From contig JBAUHI010000020.1 of NCBI GenBank assembly GCA_049680185.1, positions 1-64,000 of the forward strand: DNA of 64,000 nt, written 5' to 3'. Each line of letters begins with the position of its first letter. The stretch's first letter is position 1. Shown here in pieces: positions 1 through 7,880 of this stretch. The notes under the pieces were generated by a model that was not told where the DNA came from, did not search any database, and saw only the letters and a program-made list of their open reading frames with translations. The position numbers and the translations under genes are program-made. This DNA is from CAMLHU01 sp049680185. GTDB lineage: Bacteria; Gemmatimonadota; Gemmatimonadetes; Gemmatimonadales; GWC2-71-9.

Positions 1-837
1 GCGCGGACCGACGACCCCGCCGGCGCGACGCGCCACCGCGCGCACCACCACCCCCGCCAAGGTCGTATCATAGCCCGCGAGCGCAGGGGCGGCAACGGAA
101 AGTCCGTCCGGCTCGACCCGCAGGTCGAGCCCCGGCAGGACATCGAGCGCCCGGTCCCACGCCTCGGCATCGCGGGCCGCATCGCGGGCCGTCCGGCGCA
201 GGTGCCGGTCCACCCGGGGGACGCGTTCCCGCACCAGCGGCAACACCTCGTGGCGGAGCCAGGAACGCAGGTGTCGCCGGTCGGCGTTCGACGGATCCTC
301 CCACGGCTTGAGGCTGCGCGCCTCGGCGTGGGCCGCGAGGACCGCACGCGGCACTTCGAGGAGAGGACGCACCAGCATCCCTCGCCGTCGCGCCATGGCC
401 CGGAGTCCGATGACCCCGGACCCCTTGAGTGCTCGGAGCAGGACTGTCTCCGCCTGGTCGTCGGCGTGGTGGGCCAGGAAGATGTAGTGGGCGCCTTCCG
501 CTTCGGCCGCCTGCCGCAGCCACCGGTAGCGTTCGGCGCGCGCGATCGTCTCGGTCACGTTCGGGAACCGCGCCGCCAGCCCCAACCGCCCGACCAGGCA
601 GCGGAGCCCGAGTGCGGCGGCCGCTTCGCTCACGCGGGTAGCCACGGCAGCACTCTCCGGCTGGATGCCGTGATCGACGTGCGCCACGACCAATTCGAGG
701 CGGTGGACGTCACTCGAACTGGCAAGCAGATCGAGCAGCGCCAATGAGTCGGCACCGCCGGAGACAGCCACCAGCGCCGGCCCCGGCAGCAGCCGGAGCG
801 ATGCGAGGACAGAGCGGAAATGGGGGACGAGATCCAC
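1..837 (-). CDS. tilS: tRNA(Ile)-lysidine synthase, C-terminal part cut by window edge
   Basis: Attaches lysine to C34 of the AUA-reading tRNA(Ile) using ATP, in the cytosol. The 279 visible codons start at a GTG (837) and run off the left edge, so the stop is not seen. The N-terminal PP-loop motif SGGADS is at residues 26-31, followed by VAHVDHG and LAHHADDQAET, all characteristic of the TilS/MesJ N-type ATP pyrophosphatase domain, and by the basic linker region. The GTG start is chosen because the upstream bases hold extragenic repeats and no in-frame ATG. It lies downstream of the S9 peptidase on the same strand, separated by about 200 bases of repeats. Confidence 0.9.
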   Translation of the reverse strand, partial: MDLVPHFRSVLASLRLLPGPALVAVSGGADSLALLDLLASSSDVHRLELVVAHVDHGIQPESAAVATRVSEAAAALGLRCLVGRLGLAARFPNVTETIARAERYRWLRQAAEAEGAHYIFLAHHADDQAETVLLRALKGSGVIGLRAMARRRGMLVRPLLEVPRAVLAAHAEARSLKPWEDPSNADRRHLRSWLRHEVLPLVRERVPRVDRHLRRTARDAARDAEAWDRALDVLPGLDLRVEPDGLSVAAPALAGYDTTLAGVVVRAVARRAGGVVGPR

Positions 838-1040
838 GGGGGAAAGATACGGGTGGGGCGGGATGAGTGGTGAGTGGGGCGAACCAGGTGGCGGGTTGCG
901 GGTGGCGGGCAAAGCTGGTGGCGCGTTACGAGTGGCGGGTAGTTAGGGTGGTCCAACAGCCCCGCCATGCCTCCCCGAACACGCGCCACTCGCCGCCTGT
1001 CAGTAGTTACCCGCCACTCGCCACCCGCCACCGCTTTTCC
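838..1040. repeat. Extragenic 7-bp-period repeats (GTGGCGG / CGCCACC type)
   Basis: Non-coding spacer between the S9 peptidase stop and tilS. It is built of heptads: on the left half GGCGGGT-TGCGGGT-GGCGGGC, on the right half ACTCGCC-ACCCGCC-ACC, so the two halves are inverted relative to one another and could fold as a long hairpin. The repeats begin about 11 bases after the peptidase stop codon. Related heptad tracts follow other genes in the window (see 3483, 9636, 18003, 20598, 28600 and 63267). Confidence 0.7.
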
Positions 1041-3464
1041 CTACTTCACCAACAGATGCGCCTCGAAGAGCCCCAGGATCCTTCGATACTCATCCGTCCA
1101 GCTGTCGGGCCGCTCGAAGCCGTGGTCCTCGACCGGATACGACGCCAGCTCCCATCCGGTCTTGTGCAGCTCGATCAGCCGCTCCTCCAGCCGCACGATG
1201 TCCTGGTACTCCACATTGGTGTCGATCATCCCGTGCGCCATCAAGAGCGGGCGGTTGAGCCCCTCGGCAAAGTAGATCGGCGACGACTGCCGATACGCCA
1301 CCGAATCCTGCTGCGGCTGGTTGAGGATCTCGGCGGTGTAGCCGTGGTTATAGTGGGCCCAGTCGGTCACTGACCGGAGTGCCGCACCGGCGCCGAAGTG
1401 CTTCCCCTCGGTAAAGAGCGCCATCAGCGTCATGAATCCGCCGTAGCTCCCTCCATAGATGCCGACGTGGTCGGGGCCGATCCCGTACTGCGTCTGCAGG
1501 TATCGGCTCCCGTCGACCTCGTCCTGCAGGTCCCGCCCGCCCATATGGCGATAGATGGCGGTGCGCCAATCGCGCCCGTAGCCGGCGGATCCGCGGTAAT
1601 CCATATCCAGGACCACATACCCCTTGGCCGCGAGGAGATGATGGAACTGGTACTCCCGCGTGTAGTAGCTCCAACCCCGCATCACGTTCTGCAGGTACCC
1701 TGCCCCGTGGACGAAGATCACCGCAGCACCATTCGGCTTGGCACCCAAGTCCTCGGGGCGGTAGACGTGTGCCGGGACCTCGACACCATCGGAGGCCTTG
1801 ATGGTGATGATGGCCGGATCGATCCAGGGCCCTTTGAGCCACTCAGCCGTCGGAGACGTCGTGACCTGCGCGAGGGCGCTGGACGACTTGCTCGATCCGA
1901 CGAAGATCTCCGGCGGCCGATTCGCGGTGGAGAAGAGGTCGGCGATCAACTTCCCGTCGGGCGAGAGCGTTGCCTGGTGCCAGCCGACCCGCGGCGTCAC
2001 CTCTTCGCGCTCGCCGCCGGCAACGGGCATCCGCCAGAAGTGCTGTTCGTAGGGAGACCCTTCGCTGGTGTGCAGAAGGAAGGTCTTCCCGTCCGAGCTC
2101 ACCTCCGCGGCACGCACCTCCCACTTCCCGCTCGTCAACTGGCGCTTGTCGCTCCCGTCGGCGGCGACAGAGTAAACGTGCGCCCAGCCATCAGCTTCGG
2201 AGACGTACCAGGCGCGCTTCCCGCCATCGAGCCATCCGCCGCAGCCGAAGCAGGGTCCGTCGACCCAGGCGGTGTCACGGAGGGAATCGAGGGCGAATAG
2301 ATGAGGGCCGCGCGCGTCACGCCGAGGGCCCGGCGTCCCCGCCGGGCCATCCGAGGCGGCGCTATCGATCTCGCCCAGGCCGGCCCGGAGGGCCGGCCCT
2401 CGGCTCTCATCCACCCGCCAGATGACGCGCTCCTTGAAATCGCGCTTCACCACGAAGATGAGTGCCGAGGTGCCGGCATCGTTCCAGCCGAGTGGGAAGG
2501 CGTACGCCGGGGTCGCGGTGGAATCGCCGGGGATGAGTGGGAGCCAGTGGACCTTCCCCGTCGGCAGGTCGATCAAGCCGATGCGTCCGGAGCTCTGCGC
2601 GTCACCCACATTCTCGCGGCCGGTGATGTCGGTGACGTACCCGGAGGTGGTGACCCAATCGGGGACGATCGTCGGCTTCTGCCCCTTGGCGGGGACGCGG
2701 GTAAAGAGGATCGCCGACCGGCCCGAGGGCGATGCCTCGATCGACCGGACCGACTCGTCATCGGCCAAGTAGATCGGTGCCGCGTGGAGGGAGTCCCGTG
2801 CCTTTGACTCGGCCTTCCTGATGCTGTCGGCGTAAAGCCGGTCGCGGACCGACTGGAAGAGTTCCGTCTGCTCGCGCTCCAGGTAGCCGCGCTGACCAGT
2901 ATCGGGCTTGGCGTCCTTGGGGGCGGGGCCCTTCTGGATGTTGGTGAGTTGGGAGACGAGCCCCGACGAGAGATCGATGCTGAACAGGTTGTCGTCGCGG
3001 GTAAAGAAGACCGTTCGGCCGTCGGCGCCGAACTGCGCGCCGCTCTCCCGCGTGCGGGTGTCGGTAACGCGCCGGGTGCTGAAGTGTTTGAGGTCGACGA
3101 TCCAGAGGTCGCCCTGCGCGGTGACGACGCGAGACTGCTTGTCGGGCGAGAGGCTCCCATCGGCCAGGAGCGGCGCCGCGGAGTCGGCAGCGGCGTCGCT
3201 CAGCTGCTCCGGCGTGGCGCCGGTCGAGGGACGCACCCGGAACCAGTGGAGCTTCTCCCGCCACGGCGTTCCCGGCACGTCCCAGCGGAAGTAGATCCAC
3301 TTCGAATCAGCGGTCCACGCGATCCCTTCCGGCGCCCGCCCCGTCGTTTCGGGGCCCCGCATGATGGTCGGGATGTTGAGCCAGGGCGACACCGAGTCCT
3401 GCGGCGTCTGGGCCGCGACCGGCGCGGCAGCGAGGGCGAAGAGCGTCAACGAAGTGAGGCGCAT
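1041..3464 (-). CDS. Secreted prolyl-oligopeptidase-family (S9/DPP4-like) serine peptidase
   Basis: An 807-residue exported peptidase. Residues 1-19 form a signal peptide (MRLTSLTLFALAAAPVAA), residues about 30-540 a WD40/TolB-like beta-propeller, and residues about 560-807 an alpha/beta-hydrolase. The nucleophile Ser673 is in GGSYGG, with Asp748 (HGMIDTN) and His781 (EDHGF) completing the triad. The family cleaves short peptides, often after proline. A TTG 33 bases upstream would extend the frame, but the ATG at 3464 gives a clean signal peptide. The start lies 30 bases after the stop of the upstream acetyltransferase, so the two may be co-transcribed. The substrate is not inferable. Confidence 0.9.
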   Translation of the reverse strand: MRLTSLTLFALAAAPVAAQTPQDSVSPWLNIPTIMRGPETTGRAPEGIAWTADSKWIYFRWDVPGTPWREKLHWFRVRPSTGATPEQLSDAAADSAAPLLADGSLSPDKQSRVVTAQGDLWIVDLKHFSTRRVTDTRTRESGAQFGADGRTVFFTRDDNLFSIDLSSGLVSQLTNIQKGPAPKDAKPDTGQRGYLEREQTELFQSVRDRLYADSIRKAESKARDSLHAAPIYLADDESVRSIEASPSGRSAILFTRVPAKGQKPTIVPDWVTTSGYVTDITGRENVGDAQSSGRIGLIDLPTGKVHWLPLIPGDSTATPAYAFPLGWNDAGTSALIFVVKRDFKERVIWRVDESRGPALRAGLGEIDSAASDGPAGTPGPRRDARGPHLFALDSLRDTAWVDGPCFGCGGWLDGGKRAWYVSEADGWAHVYSVAADGSDKRQLTSGKWEVRAAEVSSDGKTFLLHTSEGSPYEQHFWRMPVAGGEREEVTPRVGWHQATLSPDGKLIADLFSTANRPPEIFVGSSKSSSALAQVTTSPTAEWLKGPWIDPAIITIKASDGVEVPAHVYRPEDLGAKPNGAAVIFVHGAGYLQNVMRGWSYYTREYQFHHLLAAKGYVVLDMDYRGSAGYGRDWRTAIYRHMGGRDLQDEVDGSRYLQTQYGIGPDHVGIYGGSYGGFMTLMALFTEGKHFGAGAALRSVTDWAHYNHGYTAEILNQPQQDSVAYRQSSPIYFAEGLNRPLLMAHGMIDTNVEYQDIVRLEERLIELHKTGWELASYPVEDHGFERPDSWTDEYRRILGLFEAHLLVK

Positions 3465-3482
3465 GGGGAGGGTGATCGGTGA

Positions 3483-3500
3483 AGGGTGAACGGTCAACGG
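3483..3500. repeat. Heptad repeat at a stop codon (GTTGACC/GTTCACC)
   Basis: On the minus strand the acetyltransferase stop TGA is embedded in CGTTGAC, followed by CGTTCAC-CCTTCAC-CGATCAC-CCTCCCC, a decaying 7-base repeat. The same heptad sequence, in the form GTGAAC-GGTCAAC-GGTGAAC, follows the stop at 28621. It belongs to the same class of stop-adjacent heptad tracts seen elsewhere in the window. Confidence 0.5.
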
Positions 3501-3958
3501 GAAAGGACCGGAATGTCGAATTGCACGACATCTTCAGGCGTTCCCAGCTTCGTGTACAACGAGATCGCCGGCTCGTCTTCGATCCCGGTGTCGGCCTGAA
3601 CGAATATCACATAGGCACCGCGCTTCGCCGCCACCTTCTTCAGTTCTTCGATCAACGCCGTCGCCGCGCCCTGCCGCCGGTGTCCTGACGCGACCGCCAG
3701 ATCGTAGATGTAGATCTCGCTCCGCTCCTGCTCGAACTTGTGAAGTTCGTAGGCCGCGATGCCCCCGACAACCTCGTCGCCCTTCAGCGCGGCCAGCGCA
3801 ATGAATGTGTCGCTGCCAAGCAGTCGGCGCAGATAATCCGCACTTGGGCGGTGGGCCGTATAGGTGCTCACGTCGTGGAACGCTTCGCCGAATGTCGCCA
3901 GCAGGGCATTCATCAGCGCGATGTCGTCTGGCGTGAGTTGACGGACCCTTATAGTCAC
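3494..3958 (-). CDS. AAC(3)-I-family aminoglycoside N-acetyltransferase-like GNAT protein
   Basis: A 154-residue GNAT. The stretches FHDVSTYTAHRP, TFIALAA, HKFEQERSEIYIYDLAV, HRRQGAATALI and GAYVIFVQAD..D.PAISLYTKLG match, as I remember it, the core of AacC1/AAC(3)-Ia almost block by block, including the acetyl-CoA loop RRQGxA. Known members acetylate the 3-amino group of gentamicin-type aminoglycosides. The GTG start (3958) is supported by AGGAG six bases upstream. It is not flanked by attC sites here, although clinical aacC1 is a gene cassette. It overlaps repeats before the S9 peptidase. Resistance activity is inferred from family only. Confidence 0.85.
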   Translation of the reverse strand: MTIRVRQLTPDDIALMNALLATFGEAFHDVSTYTAHRPSADYLRRLLGSDTFIALAALKGDEVVGGIAAYELHKFEQERSEIYIYDLAVASGHRRQGAATALIEELKKVAAKRGAYVIFVQADTGIEDEPAISLYTKLGTPEDVVQFDIPVLSR

Positions 3959-4004
3959 TGGCCGCTCCTAATATGCATACCGGACGGCGTCGCAATATTC
4001 CTGG

Positions 4005-4328
4005 TCACAACCTCAGCCCAAACCACTTCCGGCCCACCACCCCGATCACCACGATCCAGAACAACTGCACCGCCATCCCCAACGCGGCACTGTCGAACGC
4101 CGGTCGGATCCGCCGACGCTCCGATGCCTGTCGCACTCGACGCGCGCTGTCGGGGACCTGCCGCACCCCCGCGCGCTTCATCACGGCGTCTCGCGCCGTC
4201 ACCAAGGGCCCTCGCTGGGTGGCGTTCGTTGCGAAGACCAGGATCGGAAGACACGCCAACACGGCCAGAATACCCGCCAGCAATCGGGATCTCGAACGGC
4301 TCGGCGCGCTCGATGGATTCGCGGCCAT
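4005..4328 (-). CDS. Small two-helix membrane protein coupled to the DUF4405-like gene
   Basis: 107 residues with hydrophobic segments at about 15-36 and 81-99 and a basic middle, so probably a two-pass inner-membrane protein. I recognise no family. Its ATG overlaps the stop of the upstream cytochrome-like gene (TGATG), which indicates translational coupling and suggests a small partner subunit or accessory of that protein. The alternative ORFs in this interval have no hydrophobic pattern and start inside other genes. Confidence 0.6.
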   Translation of the reverse strand: MAANPSSAPSRSRSRLLAGILAVLACLPILVFATNATQRGPLVTARDAVMKRAGVRQVPDSARRVRQASERRRIRPAFDSAALGMAVQLFWIVVIGVVGRKWFGLRL

Positions 4329-4825
4329 CACCGGTCCACCACGGGCGCCGCCGCCTTTCGTTGGAACCGCGCTACCACGTATCGCCTGAGCGCACCCTTG
4401 ATCCAGCTCCAGTTGAGCCCCAGGTGCAGCCCGACCACGGCAAGGATGAGCGAGCTGGTGAAGTTGTGAAGTTGCCTCCAGCGGTCCGTCCCTGCGGCGG
4501 ATATCCCCATCGCGGGCAGCACATAGTCCGAGACGACGAGCCCCGACACGATCACCACGACCATCATCACCGTCAGTGACGCATTGAGCAGGAAGTTGAG
4601 TCGAGCCCTCGGATGGGTCTCGGTCCAGAGCCGGCGCCAGGTGCCGGTCACCCAACTCCACGACAGTACCAGGTGGAGGATGAACAACGGGATGAACGCC
4701 ACGCCGATCCACTCGTGCCACTCAAAGCCGGTGGCCGCCCCCGGCACCATCAGCGCCAGGAACGCGATCAGAATGGTCGTGTCGAGAAGAGCGACCCACG
4801 CGTGGCGGTTGATGCGAATCTCCAT
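4328..4825 (-). CDS. DUF4405/cytochrome b561-like four-helix membrane protein
   Basis: 165 residues with four transmembrane helices. Histidines H37 and H51 flank or lie in helix 2 and H120 and H134 in or near helix 4, spaced 14 apart. That is the arrangement expected for bis-histidine b-haem binding in cytochrome-b-like DUF4405 and b561-type proteins. The likely role is membrane electron transfer to or from quinone. It is followed by, and overlaps, the 107-residue membrane gene. The ATG start has only a weak Shine-Dalgarno sequence. The haem inference rests on histidine spacing, not on a database match. Confidence 0.7.
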   Translation of the reverse strand: MEIRINRHAWVALLDTTILIAFLALMVPGAATGFEWHEWIGVAFIPLFILHLVLSWSWVTGTWRRLWTETHPRARLNFLLNASLTVMMVVVIVSGLVVSDYVLPAMGISAAGTDRWRQLHNFTSSLILAVVGLHLGLNWSWIKGALRRYVVARFQRKAAAPVVDR

Positions 4826-4975
4826 TGCCCTTACGGAAGTCGCGGTAGCGCCAGCATCACCGTCCCACGGCGCTTTGCGGTTGAGTCACGGACCCCATCC
4901 ACCCACATCCCGATACGACGCGTATATCGGAGCGAGTCGCGGGCCAGCAGCACGCACGCCATACACCACATCTCT

Positions 4976-5665
4976 TCAAGGCATCGACTCAGAGATGCTG
5001 GAGGGCAACGCCGGCGCCCCAGTCAGCTCGCTCAACGCATCCAAGAGCCCCTGCGCCCGCGCACGCCCACGCGCGGCAGTGCGATCCCAAAGCATCCGCG
5101 CGACACTGAACGAAGCAACCAGCATCGCCAGCGCCAGTCCAGCGCCTACGGCCGGAGAGACTGCTGTACCCAGCACACCAATGAGCATCGTGAGGACGCC
5201 GGCAGAAAGGTAGTGAATGACCTTGGGGCCGAGCGCACGGCCGGATATGCGCACTATCGTTTCATCGGTGGTCGGCGTGAAGGTGATCGCTGTCTTGTTG
5301 TCGGCCGGCCCGCTCTGCCATTCGACGCCGCCAGCAAACTCCTTCGCTTCCCCCACCAGCGGCATGTGCGCGCGTATCATCGCGAGTACCGCTGCGTGGT
5401 CGCACGATGGTAATGGTCGCCCAAGGCGACGCGAGAGGTGGTAGGTCGATGGCGCACCGAAGAAATGCACCCTGGCCTCGGCTGCGGGCCCGAGGCTTGC
5501 CGCAGCTTCCGCGATCAAGCGAGGATCGATGCCGACCTGTTGGGCGATCTGCTGAATGGCCGCAAGCGTATGAACCGGCTCCTCGCCGGCGGCCTGGAGC
5601 TCCGTCGCGCGCTTCAAGATGAGAGCCATTTGTTCGTCAGTGTATCGGGTGCCGGCCTCACTCAC
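4976..5665 (-). CDS. Hypothetical two-pass membrane protein, last gene of the cassette array
   Basis: 229 residues from a GTG start (VSEAGTRYTDEQ), which lies about 35 bases after the GTTGGGC end of an attC-like site, the position expected for a cassette gene. The N-terminus (about 8-55: YTDEQMALILKRATELQ...IQQIAQQVGIDP) is a helical, possibly helix-turn-helix-like module I have seen on other uncharacterised proteins. Residues about 62-145 look like a beta-rich domain, and two membrane helices occupy 149-168 and 172-192. Function unknown. No attC-like site is visible downstream. Confidence 0.6.
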   Translation of the reverse strand: MSEAGTRYTDEQMALILKRATELQAAGEEPVHTLAAIQQIAQQVGIDPRLIAEAAASLGPAAEARVHFFGAPSTYHLSRRLGRPLPSCDHAAVLAMIRAHMPLVGEAKEFAGGVEWQSGPADNKTAITFTPTTDETIVRISGRALGPKVIHYLSAGVLTMLIGVLGTAVSPAVGAGLALAMLVASFSVARMLWDRTAARGRARAQGLLDALSELTGAPALPSSISESMP

Positions 5666-5699
5666 GTTCGACCTCTGACGGCGATGAGTACGTCGTGCG

Positions 5700-5843
5700 G
5701 CCCAACGGCCGCGCTCGCGCTGCGGGCGGGAGCCACGCCAGCGAATTGGCCGTTTCCACACTGGCCTCCCGATCAAACGTCATTTCACCAAGCGCTGACC
5801 CGTCCGGCTCGCCAGCTCCAGTCGCCGATCACGCTGCTTGGTC
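5700..5843 (-). repeat. attC-like site between cassettes 4 and 5
   Basis: Read on the minus strand it ends in GTTGGGC (5706-5700), a good GTTRRRY core, with GC-rich complementary arms on each side. The opposite end, GACCAAG (5843-5837), is a degenerate RYYYAAC and overlaps the last codons of the upstream gene. A central block at 5756-5785 is closely similar to the central blocks of the sites at 6371 and 7088, which is why I accept it despite the eroded left end. Confidence 0.5.
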
Positions 5844-6344
5844 TTTGAAACAGGAGACCATCAGCGATTGCCCGAACGGAGTGGGAACAGCCATCGCGAC
5901 GATCGTCTGGCCATCCCGCTCAAAGCGCCGGTAGCGCGCACCCGGCGGCATGGCGGGTTCCTGTGCGTCGATCTGCTTCCAGCCATCTCGGCCGGCGACA
6001 GCGCAGAATGCTTCTAGCAGCTCGTGCAAGCGTTTGATCGCCGGCGCTGGCGCGGTGGTGGATGCCGCCCACGCTTTCGCCGCGTGTTCCTTGTCGACCG
6101 GCAGCCCAACCAATATTGCGGTGCCGAGCTGAAGCACCGGATCGGAGATCGCGTGATGCTCCGCCGCGCCCACAGTGCCCAGCTCCCAGATGCACATGGC
6201 AACGGAATCGGACTCGCCGTAACTGCACGCCTCATTCGGGACGAAGGGGAGGCGTGCGGGATAGTCCGCCGGACGGCTCGGGGATCCGGGGGAGGAGCGC
6301 AGCATATCGGGCAGCGGTGGCCTGAGGCCCTTCGGGAACATCAT
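5829..6344 (-). CDS. Hypothetical cassette protein (171 aa)
   Basis: 171 residues from tandem ATG codons (MMFPKG), 27 bases after the GTTAGGC core at 6371-6377. No signal peptide or membrane segment. The sequence has a proline-rich N-terminus (about 1-40), a helical middle around AAKAWAASTTAPAPAIKRLHELLEAFCAVAGRDGWKQI and a beta-rich end, ERDGQTIVAMAVPTPFGQSLMVS. I do not recognise the family. The C-terminal KDQAA codons overlap the degenerate end of the next attC-like site. A longer reading from 6449 would start inside the upstream attC and is rejected. Confidence 0.55.
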   Translation of the reverse strand: MMFPKGLRPPLPDMLRSSPGSPSRPADYPARLPFVPNEACSYGESDSVAMCIWELGTVGAAEHHAISDPVLQLGTAILVGLPVDKEHAAKAWAASTTAPAPAIKRLHELLEAFCAVAGRDGWKQIDAQEPAMPPGARYRRFERDGQTIVAMAVPTPFGQSLMVSCFKDQAA

Positions 6345-6370
6345 CGGTTCCGCTGTATCGCGACCACACT

Positions 6371-6507
6371 GCCTAACGAGGTACGCCTGAACTTCGGACG
6401 AACGCCGAGCCCGGCGAATCGTCGGATCCCACTGTGGCCTGCCGATCAACTGTCATTCTATCGCGCCCCGGCCCCTTAGGCCCGCCAGATCCAAGGGTTA
6501 GCTATGC
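6371..6507 (-). repeat. attC-like site between cassettes 3 and 4
   Basis: On the minus strand it begins AGCTAAC (6507-6501, degenerate RYYYAAC), overlapping the stop of the nuclease gene, and ends with the canonical GTTAGGC (6377-6371). The central segment 6428-6457 matches the centres of the 5700 and 7088 sites. Arm complementarity is weaker than in the 7088 and 9068 sites. Confidence 0.55.
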
Positions 6508-7065
6508 GTCTCGGCGCAGCGAGGTTGTGTTTCTGAGCAGTAGCTTTGCGACCATGGCAGCTACACTGTTCTCATAGCCTTCGTCACTCATCTCTGAAAG
6601 AGCCAAGCAAAGATCGTCGGGCGTGAATAGGTGCCAGTTCCGCTTCATGAAATAGCGCTTTAGCCACTTCTTATCGCCCTTGATCTTGCCGGCAGCTAGC
6701 CCGAGGGTAATCCTGGGGTTCCTACGACAAAAGCCTCTGTTGACGAGTTGCCGTCCGAGAGCCGCGAGAACAACTCGCCGGAGTTTCGGTTCGAAGAACA
6801 TTTTATAGCGGGCTTGATCCAGCAAATTACTTCCAGCAAACGTCGCGACCTGAACGCCGCTCGAATCCATGTACGATTTACACTCAACCGCAATTACATG
6901 GTTGGCCGTGGCATCGTATGCCACGATGTCAATCTCCCATCGCGGAGACGAATGCCGACCAATGCGTCGCTTCTCACCCTTCGACAAGTCGATCTTAAGA
7001 GAAGGCAGCAACCAATAGCCTTGGCGATGGAGGACGGCGGCAACAACCTGTTCGAAGGAGTCCAT
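6502..7065 (-). CDS. PD-(D/E)XK-type nuclease-like protein in a cassette
   Basis: 187 residues starting at MDSFEQVV, 23 bases downstream of the GTTAGGC core at 7088-7094. The N-terminal helix plus EIDIVAY (E44, D46) and VIAVECKSY (E61, K63) reproduce the Mrr/restriction-endonuclease core: acidic residue, strand, then E-x-K. The C-terminal half is basic (KIKGDKKWLKRYFMKRNW), which fits DNA binding. Probable role: DNA cleavage or modification-dependent restriction, possibly anti-phage. It stands alone in its cassette, with no methylase. The TTG at 7086 would place the start in the attC and is rejected. Confidence 0.65.
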   Translation of the reverse strand: MDSFEQVVAAVLHRQGYWLLPSLKIDLSKGEKRRIGRHSSPRWEIDIVAYDATANHVIAVECKSYMDSSGVQVATFAGSNLLDQARYKMFFEPKLRRVVLAALGRQLVNRGFCRRNPRITLGLAAGKIKGDKKWLKRYFMKRNWHLFTPDDLCLALSEMSDEGYENSVAAMVAKLLLRNTTSLRRDA

Positions 7066-7087
7066 GTTCACCGAGCGGTTGGACAAC

Positions 7088-7214
7088 GCCTAACGGCTGC
7101 GCCGAATCCGCGGGCGCAAAGCCACTTGAGTAACTTGATCACTACCACTTCGGCCTCCTGAACTATCATGAGTCGGTGGTGCCACGGCCCAGCGGCCCCA
7201 AGCGCAGGTTAGGC
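7088..7214 (-). repeat. attC-like site between cassettes 2 and 3
   Basis: Minus-strand reading starts GCCTAAC (7214-7208) and ends GTTAGGC (7094-7088), perfectly complementary RYYYAAC/GTTRRRY ends 127 bp apart. Next to them CTGCGC and GCGCAG pair, with unpaired G bases on one side only, like the extrahelical bases of attC. The stop codon of the HEPN gene (TAA) lies inside the GCCTAAC end, the usual cassette arrangement. Confidence 0.75.
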
Positions 7215-7880
7215 ATCACCGGCGACAGCGCTGGCCTCTACGGGACGACGATACGCGCGAGTGGATGCGGCAATAGAAACCTGCTCACGGAACGTCTCCA
7301 TCATACCGAGCACGTCTGTGTTCAATTGTTTGAACCGGGCGATGTCAAACCCAAGAAAGTCCCCGTGCGCAATAGTGTTACGGCTCTTCAACAGTACCTC
7401 ATCTATAAGCTTCTCCTTTGTCGCGAACTCTGCGTAGTTAAGGCCAAGTGTGTCGACGATCTCGCGCAGGGCCGACGATGAGAGGTTGCCGCCGCTTCTT
7501 ACGACGCCCTTAAATGGCAGCGCGCTCTGTGACTGCATCTGTTCGGTGAAGAAAGTCGCGACCGCGATGTGGGCTGCGATGCGGTCACTGGCCGACGCGG
7601 CGCGCAACTCCCGGCGAATTGCGATGGAAAGGAAGGGCGGGGTGAGCTCGCTGTACCGCAGGCGCTGAAATGACACGTATTCAAGATATGTCGACCCGGC
7701 GGCCTTTATGAATCCCTCCCAGTGCGCGTACAGGAGGGCTACCCCGGCACGCTGTAGCACCTCTTTCCGGTCTGAAGAGCCGGTCTCGAGGGCCTGATTG
7801 AGGAAGGACAATTCGTGCCTTCGCCAGGCAAGGTCAGCGGTGAGGGTATCCTCTAACTGCTCTATTGTCCTGACAGTCAT
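7209..7880 (-). CDS. HEPN (MAE_28990/MAE_18760-type) RNase-like protein
   Basis: 223 residues, nearly all helical. RNTIAH at 167-172 is the R-x4-H catalytic motif of HEPN ribonucleases, and YAHWEGFIKAAGSTYLEYVSF at about 51-71 fits the MAE_28990 HEPN family. Proteins of this family are commonly encoded next to DUF262 genes and treated as toxin/abortive-infection effectors. Here the ATG overlaps the DUF262 stop by ATGA, so the two are translationally coupled. Likely activity: RNA cleavage triggered on infection. Both genes share one cassette. Function is inferred from family and context. Confidence 0.75.
   Translation of the reverse strand: MTVRTIEQLEDTLTADLAWRRHELSFLNQALETGSSDRKEVLQRAGVALLYAHWEGFIKAAGSTYLEYVSFQRLRYSELTPPFLSIAIRRELRAASASDRIAAHIAVATFFTEQMQSQSALPFKGVVRSGGNLSSSALREIVDTLGLNYAEFATKEKLIDEVLLKSRNTIAHGDFLGFDIARFKQLNTDVLGMMETFREQVSIAASTRAYRRPVEASAVAGDA

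Noticed and set aside
3494..3958. The AAC(3)-I-like gene as a sixth cassette
   Set aside because: Neither flank has a GTTRRRY/RYYYAAC pair, and its 3' end joins heptad repeats and the S9 peptidase.
4826..4975. An attC for the last cassette gene
   Set aside because: ACTCAAC/GTTGAGT fragments occur, but no complementary arms and no match to the central block of the other sites.
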